From Cyanobacteria bacterium UBA8156 (lineage in GTDB: Bacteria; Cyanobacteriota; Cyanobacteriia; Pseudanabaenales; Pseudanabaenaceae), in NCBI GenBank assembly GCA_003456125.1, contig DMPD01000153.1, positions 629 through 5,703 of the forward strand: a DNA stretch of 5,075 nucleotides, in the 5' to 3' direction. How positions within the stretch are numbered: position 1 is the stretch's first letter; each line of letters starts with the position of its first letter. Below the pieces are notes generated by a model that was not told the origin of the DNA, searched no databases, and worked only from the letters and a program-made list of their open reading frames with translations. Below, piece after piece: positions 1 to 5,075 of the stretch. Made by a program: the position numbers and the translations under genes.

Positions 1-263
1 TCTTCCGGCTTGCCGTGGGTGGCCCACCGGGTATGGCCCACCCCCATGGTCGCTGGTTGTTGTGGCGCCGGTTGCTCTCCTTGTTGCGCCAGCTTCTCTT
101 TGAGGTGGATCAGTTTGCCTTTCGCCCGAATCCGGTGCAGGGTGCCCGCACTCACCAAGGCTACCCCCGCCGAGTCATAACCCCGATATTCGAGTTTTTC
201 GAGGCCAGAAATCAAGACCGATGTGGCCCGGCGATCGCCAATGTAACCGACTATGCCGCACAT
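1..263 (-). CDS. glmS: Glutamine--fructose-6-phosphate aminotransferase (isomerizing), N-terminal part
   Basis: GlmS converts fructose-6-phosphate and glutamine to glucosamine-6-phosphate and glutamate, the first step towards UDP-GlcNAc for peptidoglycan and LPS; it acts in the cytosol. Only the first 87 residues are in the window and the gene continues past the left edge. The protein opens MCGIVGYIG, so Cys2 becomes the N-terminal nucleophile of the class II (Ntn) glutaminase domain once Met1 is removed; this fixes the start. Further glutaminase signatures are LEYRGYDSAG (residues 24-33) and GHTRWATHG (76-84), the latter holding the Arg-Trp and Thr-His glutamine-binding residues. The isomerase (SIS) domains lie outside. 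The start codon sits 3 nt after the stop of the STAS gene. No Shine-Dalgarno lies at normal spacing (an AAGGA is about 17 nt upstream), so translation is probably coupled to the STAS gene. The 3-nt gap leaves no room for a glmS ribozyme. Confidence 0.96.
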   Translation of the reverse strand, partial: MCGIVGYIGDRRATSVLISGLEKLEYRGYDSAGVALVSAGTLHRIRAKGKLIHLKEKLAQQGEQPAPQQPATMGVGHTRWATHGKPE

Positions 264-266
264 AGG

Positions 267-596
267 CTAGAGGGCAATTCCTTCTTTCTCGACCAAATCC
301 TGACGATTGCGGTAGACCTTAAAGATTTTGCTCATGCTGGTCAAATCAAACAGCATTTGCACCTGCTCGCTGAGGGAGCACACCAAAAGCTCAGCGCCAC
401 TGGAGCGCACCGCCTTGAGGGCCGCCACCAAAGTCCCCAGCCCCGAACTGTCCATAAAACCGACATCGGCCAAATCCACAATCAGGTATTGGGCCTTCGC
501 GGCGATCGCCGCATTGACCTGACTCCGAAACTGAGCCGCGTTGGTGACATCCAGTTTGCCCTTCGGCTCCATGAGCTGTACGGTCGTTTCCTGCAT
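267..596 (-). CDS. STAS-domain anti-sigma-factor antagonist (SpoIIAA/RsbV-like)
   Basis: This 109-residue protein is a single STAS domain. Proteins of this family bind a serine-kinase anti-sigma factor and release its partner, and are switched off by phosphorylation of a conserved serine (partner switching). The phosphoacceptor motif FMDSSGLG is at residues 47-54; by alignment with SpoIIAA the second serine, Ser51, is the expected site. Other family traits are GKLDVTNAAQFR (13-24), the strand YLIVDLADV (37-45) and the C-terminal stretch LFDLTSMSKIFKVY (82-95). Length is typical and there is no membrane segment. The ATG lies within 20 nt of a candidate -10 box and has no Shine-Dalgarno. No kinase or phosphatase partner is in the window, so the regulated target is unknown. 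glmS begins 3 nt after its stop, which makes the two a likely operon. The family is clear; the physiological role is not. Confidence 0.92.
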   Translation of the reverse strand: MQETTVQLMEPKGKLDVTNAAQFRSQVNAAIAAKAQYLIVDLADVGFMDSSGLGTLVAALKAVRSSGAELLVCSLSEQVQMLFDLTSMSKIFKVYRNRQDLVEKEGIAL

Positions 597-620
597 AGGA
601 TCTGGCGGAAGGTTTTGGTT

Positions 621-626
621 ATTGTA
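621..626 (-). promoter_or_regulatory. Candidate -10 box for the STAS-glmS unit
   Basis: Read on the minus strand, the hexamer is TACAAT, which matches 5 of 6 bases of the sigma-70 -10 consensus. It lies 24 nt upstream of the STAS ATG, predicting a short leader of roughly 18 nt. No good -35 hexamer is found 16-18 nt further upstream; that region is occupied by a dyad (641-669). The call rests on one hexamer and its position. Confidence 0.4.
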
Positions 627-640
627 AACGATTCACCGAA

Positions 641-669
641 GCAAAACCGAGGGGCAACCCGGTTTTCGC
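641..669. promoter_or_regulatory. Dyad (inverted repeat) in the divergent STAS/gatB spacer
   Basis: AAAACCG at 643-649 is the exact reverse complement of CGGTTTT at 660-666, with a 10-nt loop. Pairing continues outward as GC/GC if one base (667) is bulged. It lies where the -35 region of the STAS-glmS promoter would be, and ends about 30 nt before the gatB ATG. It could be an operator for the divergent promoters or a hairpin in the gatB leader. No regulator can be assigned. Confidence 0.35.
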
Positions 670-699
670 TAAACTAGAGCAAAGCACGTTTCCGACCCT

Positions 700-2196
700 A
701 TGACCGCTATCCGCACCGAAACCAACCCTGAACGGACAGATTTGCGCCGTGCCTACGAGCCGGTGATCGGCTTGGAGGTGCACTGCCAGCTCAACACCGC
801 CACCAAAATTTTCTGCGCTTGCTCCACCGCATTTGGCGCTGCGCCGAACGAGAACGTGTGCCCGGTGTGTTTGGGGATGCCGGGGGTGCTGCCGGTGCTC
901 AACGCCAAGGTGTTGGAATATGCCGTGAAAGCGGGTTTGGCCCTGAATTGCCAGATTGCTCCCTACAGCAAGTTCGACCGCAAGCAGTACTTTTATCCCG
1001 ACCTACCCAAAAATTACCAAATCTCCCAATACGATTTGCCCATTGCCGAACACGGTTGGTTGGAAGCGCCCCTCTCGGACGGCACCAGCAAGCGCATTGG
1101 CATCACCCGGCTGCACATGGAAGAGGATGCCGGCAAATTGGTGCACGCCGGCAGCGATCGCCTGGCCGGTTCCAGCCATTCCCTGGTGGACTACAACCGG
1201 ACGGGGGTTCCCCTCTGCGAGATTGTTTCGGAGCCGGATATCCGCTCGGCGGAAGAAGCGGCGGCCTATGCTCAAGAATTGCGGCGGATTTTGCGGTATT
1301 TGGGCATCTGCGACGGCAACATGCAGGAAGGCTCCCTGCGCTGCGATGTCAACATTTCGGTGCGGCCCGTCGGCACGGCCAAATTTGGCACCAAGGTGGA
1401 AATCAAAAACATGAACTCGTTCAATGCCATCCAACGGGCCATTGAATACGAGATCGATCGCCAAATTGAGGCTTTGACCAGCGGCGGCACGATTGTGCAG
1501 GAAACCCGCCTCTGGGAGGAAAACAGCCAACGTACGGTTTCCATGCGCAAAAAGGAAGGCTCCAGCGATTACCGCTACTTCCCGGAACCGGATTTGGGGC
1601 CCATTGTGTTGCCGGCGGAAACCATCGCCCACTGGCGATCGGAGTTACCCGAGTTGCCGGCGGCCAAGCGCTGCCGTTACAAACGGGATTTGGAGCTCAA
1701 TCCCTACGAATCGGGGTTGCTGGCGGAGGAACGGGACGTAGCTACGTACTTTGAGACGGTGGTGGCCGCCGGAGCCGATCCCAAACAGGTCTTTAACTGG
1801 GTGATGGGGGACATCACCGCCCACCTGAACGAGACCCGCGCCGCGATCACCGATTTGCCGTTGACTCCGGCCCACCTCGCCGAATTGTTGGGATTGATCG
1901 CCGACGGTACCATCAGCGGCAAAATTGCCAAGGAACTGTTGCCGGAGTTGCTGACCCAAGGAGGCTCTCCCGAAGCCCTGGTCAAAGCCAAAAACCTGAC
2001 GGTGTTGGGGGGCGATGCGCTCCAAGCGGCGATCGCCGAGGTGGTGGCGGCCCATCCCCGGGAAGTGGAGCAGTACCGAGCGGGCAAAAACAAACTGTTT
2101 GGCTTTTTTGTGGGTCAGGTGATGAAGAAAACCCAAGGGCGGGCGGCTCCCCAAGAAACCAACGATTTGCTGCGGACGGTTTTGGACAACCCCTAG
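700..2196 (+). CDS. gatB: Aspartyl/glutamyl-tRNA(Asn/Gln) amidotransferase subunit B
   Basis: GatB is the tRNA-binding and kinase subunit of GatCAB. It phosphorylates the misacylated Glu-tRNA(Gln) or Asp-tRNA(Asn), and the product is amidated with ammonia channelled from GatA. The 498-residue length is normal. Visible landmarks are the opening [12 protein letters not shown] (residues 20-31); four zinc-site cysteines, CxC at 39/41 and CPVC at 54/57; [20 protein letters not shown] (92-111); [11 protein letters not shown] (137-147); and the GatB signature [17 protein letters not shown] (164-180). The C-terminal helical GatB/YqeY-type domain ends with [18 protein letters not shown]. The ATG at 700 gives the usual short N-terminal tail and has no Shine-Dalgarno. 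gatA and gatC are not adjacent, a scattered arrangement common in cyanobacteria. Its TAG stop overlaps the TAG of the opposing DUF2256 gene inside CTAG (2193-2196). Confidence 0.98.
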   Translation: MTAIRTETNPERTDLRRAYEPVIGLEVHCQLNTATKIFCACSTAFGAAPNENVCPVCLGMPGVLPVLNAKVLEYAVKAGLALNCQIAPYSKFDRKQYFYPDLPKNYQISQYDLPIAEHGWLEAPLSDGTSKRIGITRLHMEEDAGKLVHAGSDRLAGSSHSLVDYNRTGVPLCEIVSEPDIRSAEEAAAYAQELRRILRYLGICDGNMQEGSLRCDVNISVRPVGTAKFGTKVEIKNMNSFNAIQRAIEYEIDRQIEALTSGGTIVQETRLWEENSQRTVSMRKKEGSSDYRYFPEPDLGPIVLPAETIAHWRSELPELPAAKRCRYKRDLELNPYESGLLAEERDVATYFETVVAAGADPKQVFNWVMGDITAHLNETRAAITDLPLTPAHLAELLGLIADGTISGKIAKELLPELLTQGGSPEALVKAKNLTVLGGDALQAAIAEVVAAHPREVEQYRAGKNKLFGFFVGQVMKKTQGRAAPQETNDLLRTVLDNP

Positions 2197-2351
2197 GGCG
2201 TTTCCGGATTTTTGTGCCGCCGACAGCGATCGCTGCAATACTTCACTTCTTCCCAACAATCGGCCCATTTTTTGCGCCAGGTGAACGGTCGTCCGCACAC
2301 AGGGCAGATTTTTTGCGGGAGATGGGCTTTGTTGCCCCGGTGTTCTTTCAT
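2193..2351 (-). CDS. Small DUF2256 zinc-ribbon-like protein, 52 aa
   Basis: Translation of the minus strand from the ATG at 2351 gives a 52-residue basic protein. Its core, [14 protein letters not shown] (residues 16-29) followed by [13 protein letters not shown] (33-45), is the DUF2256 pattern. Cysteines 16, 19, 39 and 43 form a CxxC...CxxxC set suited to binding one zinc. The family is conserved in bacteria, but its function is unknown to me. Arg and Lys residues around the cysteines would suit nucleic-acid contact, which is only an inference. The start overlaps the thiE stop as ATGA (2351-2348), so it is very likely co-transcribed and translationally coupled with thiE. At the other end its TAG overlaps the gatB stop by 4 nt. 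The gene is short enough to be missed by automatic length cut-offs, but the intact motif and tight junctions at both ends support it strongly. Confidence 0.92.
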   Translation of the reverse strand: MKEHRGNKAHLPQKICPVCGRPFTWRKKWADCWEEVKYCSDRCRRHKNPETP

Positions 2352-3358
2352 TGCGGCGGGGGGAGAAGGGTTTGCAGGCGACGGGCGGTTTGGGCGGGAT
2401 CGGGGGCAGCCATGAGCGATCGCACCACGGCGATCCGGGTGGCCCCGGCCGCTTGCACCCCCGGCAAATTGTCCGGGTCAATCCCGCCAATGGCAAACCA
2501 AGGAACCGGGGACTGGGCGGCCGCATGGGCTACATAGGAAAGACCGGCCGCCGCTTTGCCCGGTTTGGTCGGCGTGGCAAACACGGGCCCCACCCCCACG
2601 TAATCCACGGCGGCGGCCAACGCTTTGGCCAGCTCCGCCGGGTTGGTGGTGGATTGCCCCACCAGCAGCGAGCCGCCCCATTGTTGAATCACGGGTACCG
2701 GCAAATCGGTTTGCCCCACGTGCACGCCGTCGGCCCCCACCGCCAACGCCACATCCAGGCGATCGTTCACGATGAACAGGGCCCCATAACGCCGGCACAG
2801 GGCACCCAAATTTTGGGCCTGGCGGTAGCGTTCCCCATCCTCGGCGGTTTTCTCGCGGTACTGCACGATGTTTACGCCCCCCTGCAATGCCTGCTCCACC
2901 ACGGTTTCCAGGTTTTCGATGGGCATGGTGACCAAATACAACCGGGCCTGTTGCAATTGGTAGCGGCGATCGCCCTTTTGGTGGCCGCTTTCCAAGATGT
3001 AGGTCTGGTAGCGCCATTGTTTGGCGGCGACCGCGAAATTCCCGTCGTAGAGCTTGCCGAATTCTTCCAACACCCGCAGGGCCTCCTGCAACCGGGCAAA
3101 GTTGGCCTGCACCACCGCCCCCACATCCGCCCGTTGTTGTTCTTGGGGGGTGGTCAACGTGGTACCCGGATCGGTTTCGGTGCGGCGGGCCGCCCGCAGT
3201 TCCGGCCGGTGCCAGGCTGCCAATTCATGGCGGAGGGTTTTGCAGGTTTCGGCGCGATCGCGGTCTTCCCAGCCCAGTCGGTACCAATCTTCCAGTACCC
3301 GCAGCGCTTCGCGGGCGCGATCGAGGTTGGCATCCAAAATCCGGTAGACGGGTGACAT
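2348..3358 (-). CDS. thiE: Thiamine-phosphate synthase with N-terminal ThiD2 domain
   Basis: The 336-residue protein joins two thiamine-pathway domains. Residues 1 to about 125 are ThiD2-like; that family is linked to phosphorylation of the hydroxymethylpyrimidine moiety. They carry [19 protein letters not shown] (6-24) and a second similar helix, [16 protein letters not shown] (85-100). Residues 138-336 are the ThiE TIM barrel, which couples HMP-PP with thiazole phosphate to make thiamine phosphate. Its landmarks are LYLVT (140-144), VQYREK (165-170), [10 protein letters not shown] (196-205), [13 protein letters not shown] (208-220), GQST (234-237), [12 protein letters not shown] (254-265) and AIGGI (289-293), so all the usual substrate and Mg-diphosphate elements are present. 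I chose the ATG at 3358. A GTG one codon upstream (3361) is about as good, and a TTG at 3376 is possible but unlikely. No TPP riboswitch is evident upstream. The stop overlaps the start of the DUF2256 gene (ATGA). Confidence 0.96.
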   Translation of the reverse strand: MSPVYRILDANLDRAREALRVLEDWYRLGWEDRDRAETCKTLRHELAAWHRPELRAARRTETDPGTTLTTPQEQQRADVGAVVQANFARLQEALRVLEEFGKLYDGNFAVAAKQWRYQTYILESGHQKGDRRYQLQQARLYLVTMPIENLETVVEQALQGGVNIVQYREKTAEDGERYRQAQNLGALCRRYGALFIVNDRLDVALAVGADGVHVGQTDLPVPVIQQWGGSLLVGQSTTNPAELAKALAAAVDYVGVGPVFATPTKPGKAAAGLSYVAHAAAQSPVPWFAIGGIDPDNLPGVQAAGATRIAVVRSLMAAPDPAQTARRLQTLLPPPQ

Positions 3359-3368
3359 CACAGCCAAA

Positions 3369-3374
3369 CTTCCC
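3369..3374 (-). promoter_or_regulatory. Possible ribosome binding site of thiE
   Basis: On the minus strand this reads GGGAAG. It is 10 nt from the ATG at 3358 and 7 nt from the GTG at 3361. It lies inside the region that would be coding if translation began at the TTG at 3376, which favours the GTG or ATG start. Confidence 0.35.
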
Positions 3375-3383
3375 AAGGTTTTC

Positions 3384-3391
3384 TCTATCCT
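3384..3391. repeat. Left copy of the 8-bp direct repeat flanking the element
   Basis: TCTATCCT directly abuts the left terminal inverted repeat and matches 3491-3498. It is interpreted as a target-site duplication. On the minus strand it contributes to a weak -10-like TAGGAT for thiE. Confidence 0.6.
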
Positions 3392-3490
3392 ACGTGAGTT
3401 CGATAGCCGATTCCTAAGCGGGGAGAAGGGAAGCAGGGAAAGTCTGACGAAGAGAGACTTTCGTCCGAATCCTATTCTTTGAACTCACGT
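3392..3490. mobile_element. Putative 99-bp MITE-like element with 10-bp TIRs and 8-bp target duplication
   Basis: The interval begins ACGTGAGTTC (3392-3401) and ends with its exact reverse complement, GAACTCACGT (3481-3490). Immediately outside both ends is the same octamer, TCTATCCT, at 3384-3391 and 3491-3498. Perfect terminal inverted repeats abutted exactly by a direct repeat are the signature of a transposition event with 8-bp target duplication. At 99 bp the element cannot encode a transposase, so it would be a non-autonomous MITE or an internally deleted IS remnant. It contains an 8-bp-stem hairpin (3438-3462). It fills most of the thiE/helicase divergent spacer, so it probably separates or rewires the original promoters. 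The parent IS family is not assigned. The junction structure is seen directly; mobility is inferred. Confidence 0.66.
3438..3462. other. Hairpin inside the MITE-like element
   Basis: GAAAGTCT (3438-3445) is the exact reverse complement of AGACTTTC (3455-3462), leaving a 9-nt loop. A competing 6-bp pairing, GACGAA (3446-3451) with TTCGTC (3460-3465), uses part of the same right arm, so the two stems exclude each other. No U-tract follows, so it does not look like a classic intrinsic terminator. Confidence 0.5.
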
Positions 3491-3498
3491 TCTATCCT
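3491..3498. repeat. Right copy of the 8-bp direct repeat flanking the element
   Basis: TCTATCCT directly abuts the right terminal inverted repeat and is identical to 3384-3391. It ends 25 nt before the helicase ATG. Confidence 0.6.
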
Positions 3499-3523
3499 AG
3501 TCTCTGGGAATGGAACCAAAACC

Positions 3524-4798
3524 ATGGGGAATCTCACCCCCGACCAACAGACTGCCTTGGCGGCCCTGCACCGGTTTGTGCAGAGTCCCGAACGGTTGTT
3601 TTTGTTGACGGGGTATGCCGGCACCGGAAAAACCACCTTATTGCAACGGTTTATTCAAGAGTTGCGGGCTGGCGGCGACGATCGCCCCATTGTGTTAACG
3701 GCTTTCAGCAACAAAGCCACGAAAGTGTTGGCGCAGATGGCTTGGCAATGGGACTTGGCGTTGGACACCATGACCTGTTGTCGGTTGTTGGGGTTGCGGC
3801 CCGTCCTGGACGAAGAGAGCGGCCAGCAGGTGTTTCGACCCGATCGGGACCAGCGCAGCCAAGTATCCAAATATGCCCTGGTGATTGTGGACGAGTGTTC
3901 GATGGTCAATGGGGAACTGTGGCAGTTTTTGCGAGAGGCGATCGCGCCGTTGTTGCCGCCCGTCCAACTGTTGTTGGTGGGGGACCCCGCCCAGCTGCCG
4001 CCGGTGGGGGAACGGGAATCTCCCTGTTTCCGCGAAGTCTCCCAACGGGCTGCCTTGACCGAGGTGGTGCGCTACGGCAATGCTATTGGCGCGATCGCGG
4101 CGGCGCTGCGGCAGAACCTCGAGCGACCCACTTTTCCGGCATTTCGCAGCGACATCAATCCCGATCGCACAGAAGGATGTTTTGTGTTGTCTCAGGCCAG
4201 CTGGGAAAAACACCTCTTGCGGGCCTTTCAAAGTGACGGATACCACCGCGATCCCGACCGGGTGCGGGCCCTAGCGTATACCAACCGCCGGGTAGGGGAA
4301 CTCAACCGCATGATTCGCACCGCGTTGTACGGCCACGGGGTACCCCGATTCATCGAAGGGGAGCGCTTGATTGCGGTATCCCCTTGTCTACGCGGCGAAA
4401 ACATTGTCTTGCCCACCTCCGCCGAATGCGAAGTCACCACCATCGAGCGGGGGACGGACGGTCTGTGGCCCGTGTGGCTGTTGTCGGTGCTCACCGAAGA
4501 GGGCGATCGCCGTGTCCTCAAGGTGTTGGATCGGGAAGGAGAACCGCGCTGGCACCAACAGTTGGCGGAACTGGCGGCTGCCAAACGGTGGCTGGAATTT
4601 TGGCAACTCAAACAACGGTTTCACGAAGTCGATTACGCCTACAGCCTCACCGTACACAAAAGCCAGGGTTCTACCTTCCAGGATGTGTTTGTGGATTTGC
4701 CCTCCCTCAACCAAAATCGCAACCCGGTGGAACGGAATCAGCTTGGTTATGTCGCCTTCACTCGGGCCGCCAAACGCTTGTTTTTGTACAACCCTTAA
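3524..4798 (+). CDS. SF1B DNA helicase, Dda/RecD-like (AAA_30 plus UvrD_C_2)
   Basis: This 424-residue protein is a stand-alone superfamily 1 helicase, expected to use ATP to move 5' to 3' on single-stranded DNA. Motifs occur in order: Walker A GYAGTGKTT (residues 30-38); Ia TAFSNKATKVL (59-69); Walker B/motif II VIVDECSMV (120-128); motif III GDPAQLPPV (153-161); a conserved arginine in LTEVVRYG (178-185); ALAYTNRRVGELN (249-261); motif V region YSLTVHKSQGSTFQD (371-385); and motif VI YVAFTRA (409-415). An SH3-like 2B insertion probably spans about 275-370. No RecB/C-binding or RecD2 N-terminal domain is present, and the length resembles phage T4 Dda (about 440). I chose the ATG at 3524. A TTG at 3479 would add 15 residues encoded partly by the inserted element. 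The stop overlaps the opposing gene's stop in TTAA. A role in replication or repair is inferred from the family. Confidence 0.93.
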   Translation: MGNLTPDQQTALAALHRFVQSPERLFLLTGYAGTGKTTLLQRFIQELRAGGDDRPIVLTAFSNKATKVLAQMAWQWDLALDTMTCCRLLGLRPVLDEESGQQVFRPDRDQRSQVSKYALVIVDECSMVNGELWQFLREAIAPLLPPVQLLLVGDPAQLPPVGERESPCFREVSQRAALTEVVRYGNAIGAIAAALRQNLERPTFPAFRSDINPDRTEGCFVLSQASWEKHLLRAFQSDGYHRDPDRVRALAYTNRRVGELNRMIRTALYGHGVPRFIEGERLIAVSPCLRGENIVLPTSAECEVTTIERGTDGLWPVWLLSVLTEEGDRRVLKVLDREGEPRWHQQLAELAAAKRWLEFWQLKQRFHEVDYAYSLTVHKSQGSTFQDVFVDLPSLNQNRNPVERNQLGYVAFTRAAKRLFLYNP

Positions 4799-5075
4799 AG
4801 CCCAGCCAAAATCAGCCGATCGCGATGGACATGGCTCAGCACCCAATCCAACCCACTCTGCTGATGGAGCAACGCCACCAACTCCGCCGGTTTCAGGGTG
4901 CGGTGGCTCGGGGGCGAAGCAATCCGGTAATGCACTTTGGCGGTACTTGCTGCCACCTCCTGCACCTGCAACGCCTGCAAATCCCCCCGCACATCCCGGT
5001 TTCGGGAGTACCGGCTTTGGTGATACCGGTAACGAGGAGCGATTCGGAGCGCAGCACCTGGGCGATCGCCCCCTT
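4795..5075 (-). CDS. Unrecognised protein, C-terminal part
   Basis: A minus-strand frame is open from the right edge to the TAA at 4797-4795, giving 92 complete codons before the stop. Its N-terminus is outside the window. The visible part starts with a basic, Tyr/Arg-rich stretch (RYRYHQSRYSRNRDVRGD), followed by LQALQVQEVAASTAKVHYRI, then a compact segment with HRTLKPAELVALLHQQSG and the ending HVHRDRLILAGL. There is no membrane segment, cysteine cluster or nucleotide-binding motif. I do not recognise the family. Support for a real gene is the uninterrupted frame to the edge, a HIP1 site, and the precise 4-nt stop overlap with the helicase, like that of the other convergent pair here. A GTG at 4992 could start a 65-residue version, but the frame continues upstream with similar composition, so a longer gene is more likely. 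Confidence 0.7.
   Translation of the reverse strand, partial: GGDRPGAALRIAPRYRYHQSRYSRNRDVRGDLQALQVQEVAASTAKVHYRIASPPSHRTLKPAELVALLHQQSGLDWVLSHVHRDRLILAGL

Larger units (their letters stand above)
231..5069. repeat. Dispersed HIP1 palindromes (GCGATCGC), twelve copies
   Basis: Exact GCGATCGC octamers start at 231, 502, 1154, 2029, 2226, 2416, 2966, 3254, 3938, 4091, 4503 and 5062. All lie inside coding sequence, in whichever frame the gene demands, and none is in the two divergent spacers. At roughly 60% GC, well under one copy would be expected by chance in 5 kb. HIP1 over-representation is characteristic of many cyanobacterial genomes and is the main taxonomic clue here. The entry marks the span of the copies, not a continuous repeat. 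Confidence 0.95.

Noticed and set aside
264..266. A glmS ribozyme or riboswitch upstream of glmS
   Set aside because: Only 3 nt separate the STAS stop from the glmS start, so there is no room for one.
15..677. A 220-codon plus-strand open frame at the left end
   Set aside because: It lies antisense to glmS and the STAS gene, starts at GTG, and its translation resembles no family; the opposite strand carries the clear motifs.
2190..2200. An intrinsic terminator between gatB and the opposing gene
   Set aside because: The genes overlap, and no GC-rich stem followed by a T-tract is visible at the junction.
1645..2526. A 293-codon minus-strand open frame crossing gatB, the DUF2256 gene and the end of thiE
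   Set aside because: It overlaps three well-supported genes and shows no family motif.
2212..2537. Two plus-strand open frames opposite the DUF2256 gene
   Set aside because: The conserved cysteine core is on the minus strand, and these frames give no recognisable protein.
2351..3355. A 334-codon plus-strand open frame antisense to thiE
   Set aside because: Its Gly/His/Arg-rich translation is typical of a GC-rich shadow frame, whereas the minus strand encodes a complete ThiD2-ThiE.
3359..3376. N-terminal extension of thiE from a TTG at 3376
   Set aside because: The best ribosome-binding-like sequence (GGGAAG) lies inside this extension, and the conserved ThiD2 domain begins just after the ATG at 3358.
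3479..3523. N-terminal extension of the helicase from a TTG at 3479
   Set aside because: The extra residues would come from the MITE-like element and its flank, there is no good ribosome binding site, and the ATG at 3524 gives a normal helicase N-terminus.
3359..3523. A TPP riboswitch upstream of thiE
   Set aside because: I could not find the conserved CUGAGA-type thi-box elements on the minus strand of this spacer; it is mostly occupied by the inverted-repeat element.

Overview
This is chromosomal DNA that looks cyanobacterial. It is moderately GC-rich, and the palindrome GCGATCGC (HIP1), a hallmark of many cyanobacterial genomes, occurs twelve times in about 5 kb. Most genes begin without a clear Shine-Dalgarno sequence. 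The thiamine-phosphate synthase has the long two-domain form common in cyanobacteria. No rRNA, tRNA, CRISPR array or phage structural gene is visible.

Layout. At the left edge, on the minus strand, a small STAS-domain anti-sigma-factor antagonist (596-267) is followed after 3 nt by the N-terminus of glmS (263 to the edge). A 103-bp divergent spacer (597-699) carries a candidate -10 box and a dyad. It separates this pair from plus-strand gatB (700-2196). gatB converges on a two-gene minus-strand unit: a ThiD2-ThiE fusion (3358-2348) whose stop overlaps the start of a 52-residue DUF2256 zinc-ribbon-like protein (2351-2193). The spacer 3359-3523 contains a 99-bp element with perfect 10-bp terminal inverted repeats. 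It is flanked exactly by an 8-bp direct repeat, which is the architecture of a MITE or IS-derived insertion. Downstream is a plus-strand SF1B (Dda/RecD-like) DNA helicase (3524-4798). It converges on the C-terminus of an unrecognised minus-strand gene that runs off the right edge.

The genes are mainly housekeeping: amino-sugar synthesis (GlmS), tRNA-dependent amidation (GatB), thiamine synthesis (ThiD2-ThiE) and DNA maintenance (helicase), plus one possible partner-switching regulator (STAS). They do not form one pathway. Packing is very tight: both convergent pairs overlap by 4 nt at self-complementary stop sequences (CTAG and TTAA), and both same-strand pairs are spaced for translational coupling. 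The least expected item is the small inverted-repeat element between thiE and the helicase gene. I see no convincing new multi-gene system.
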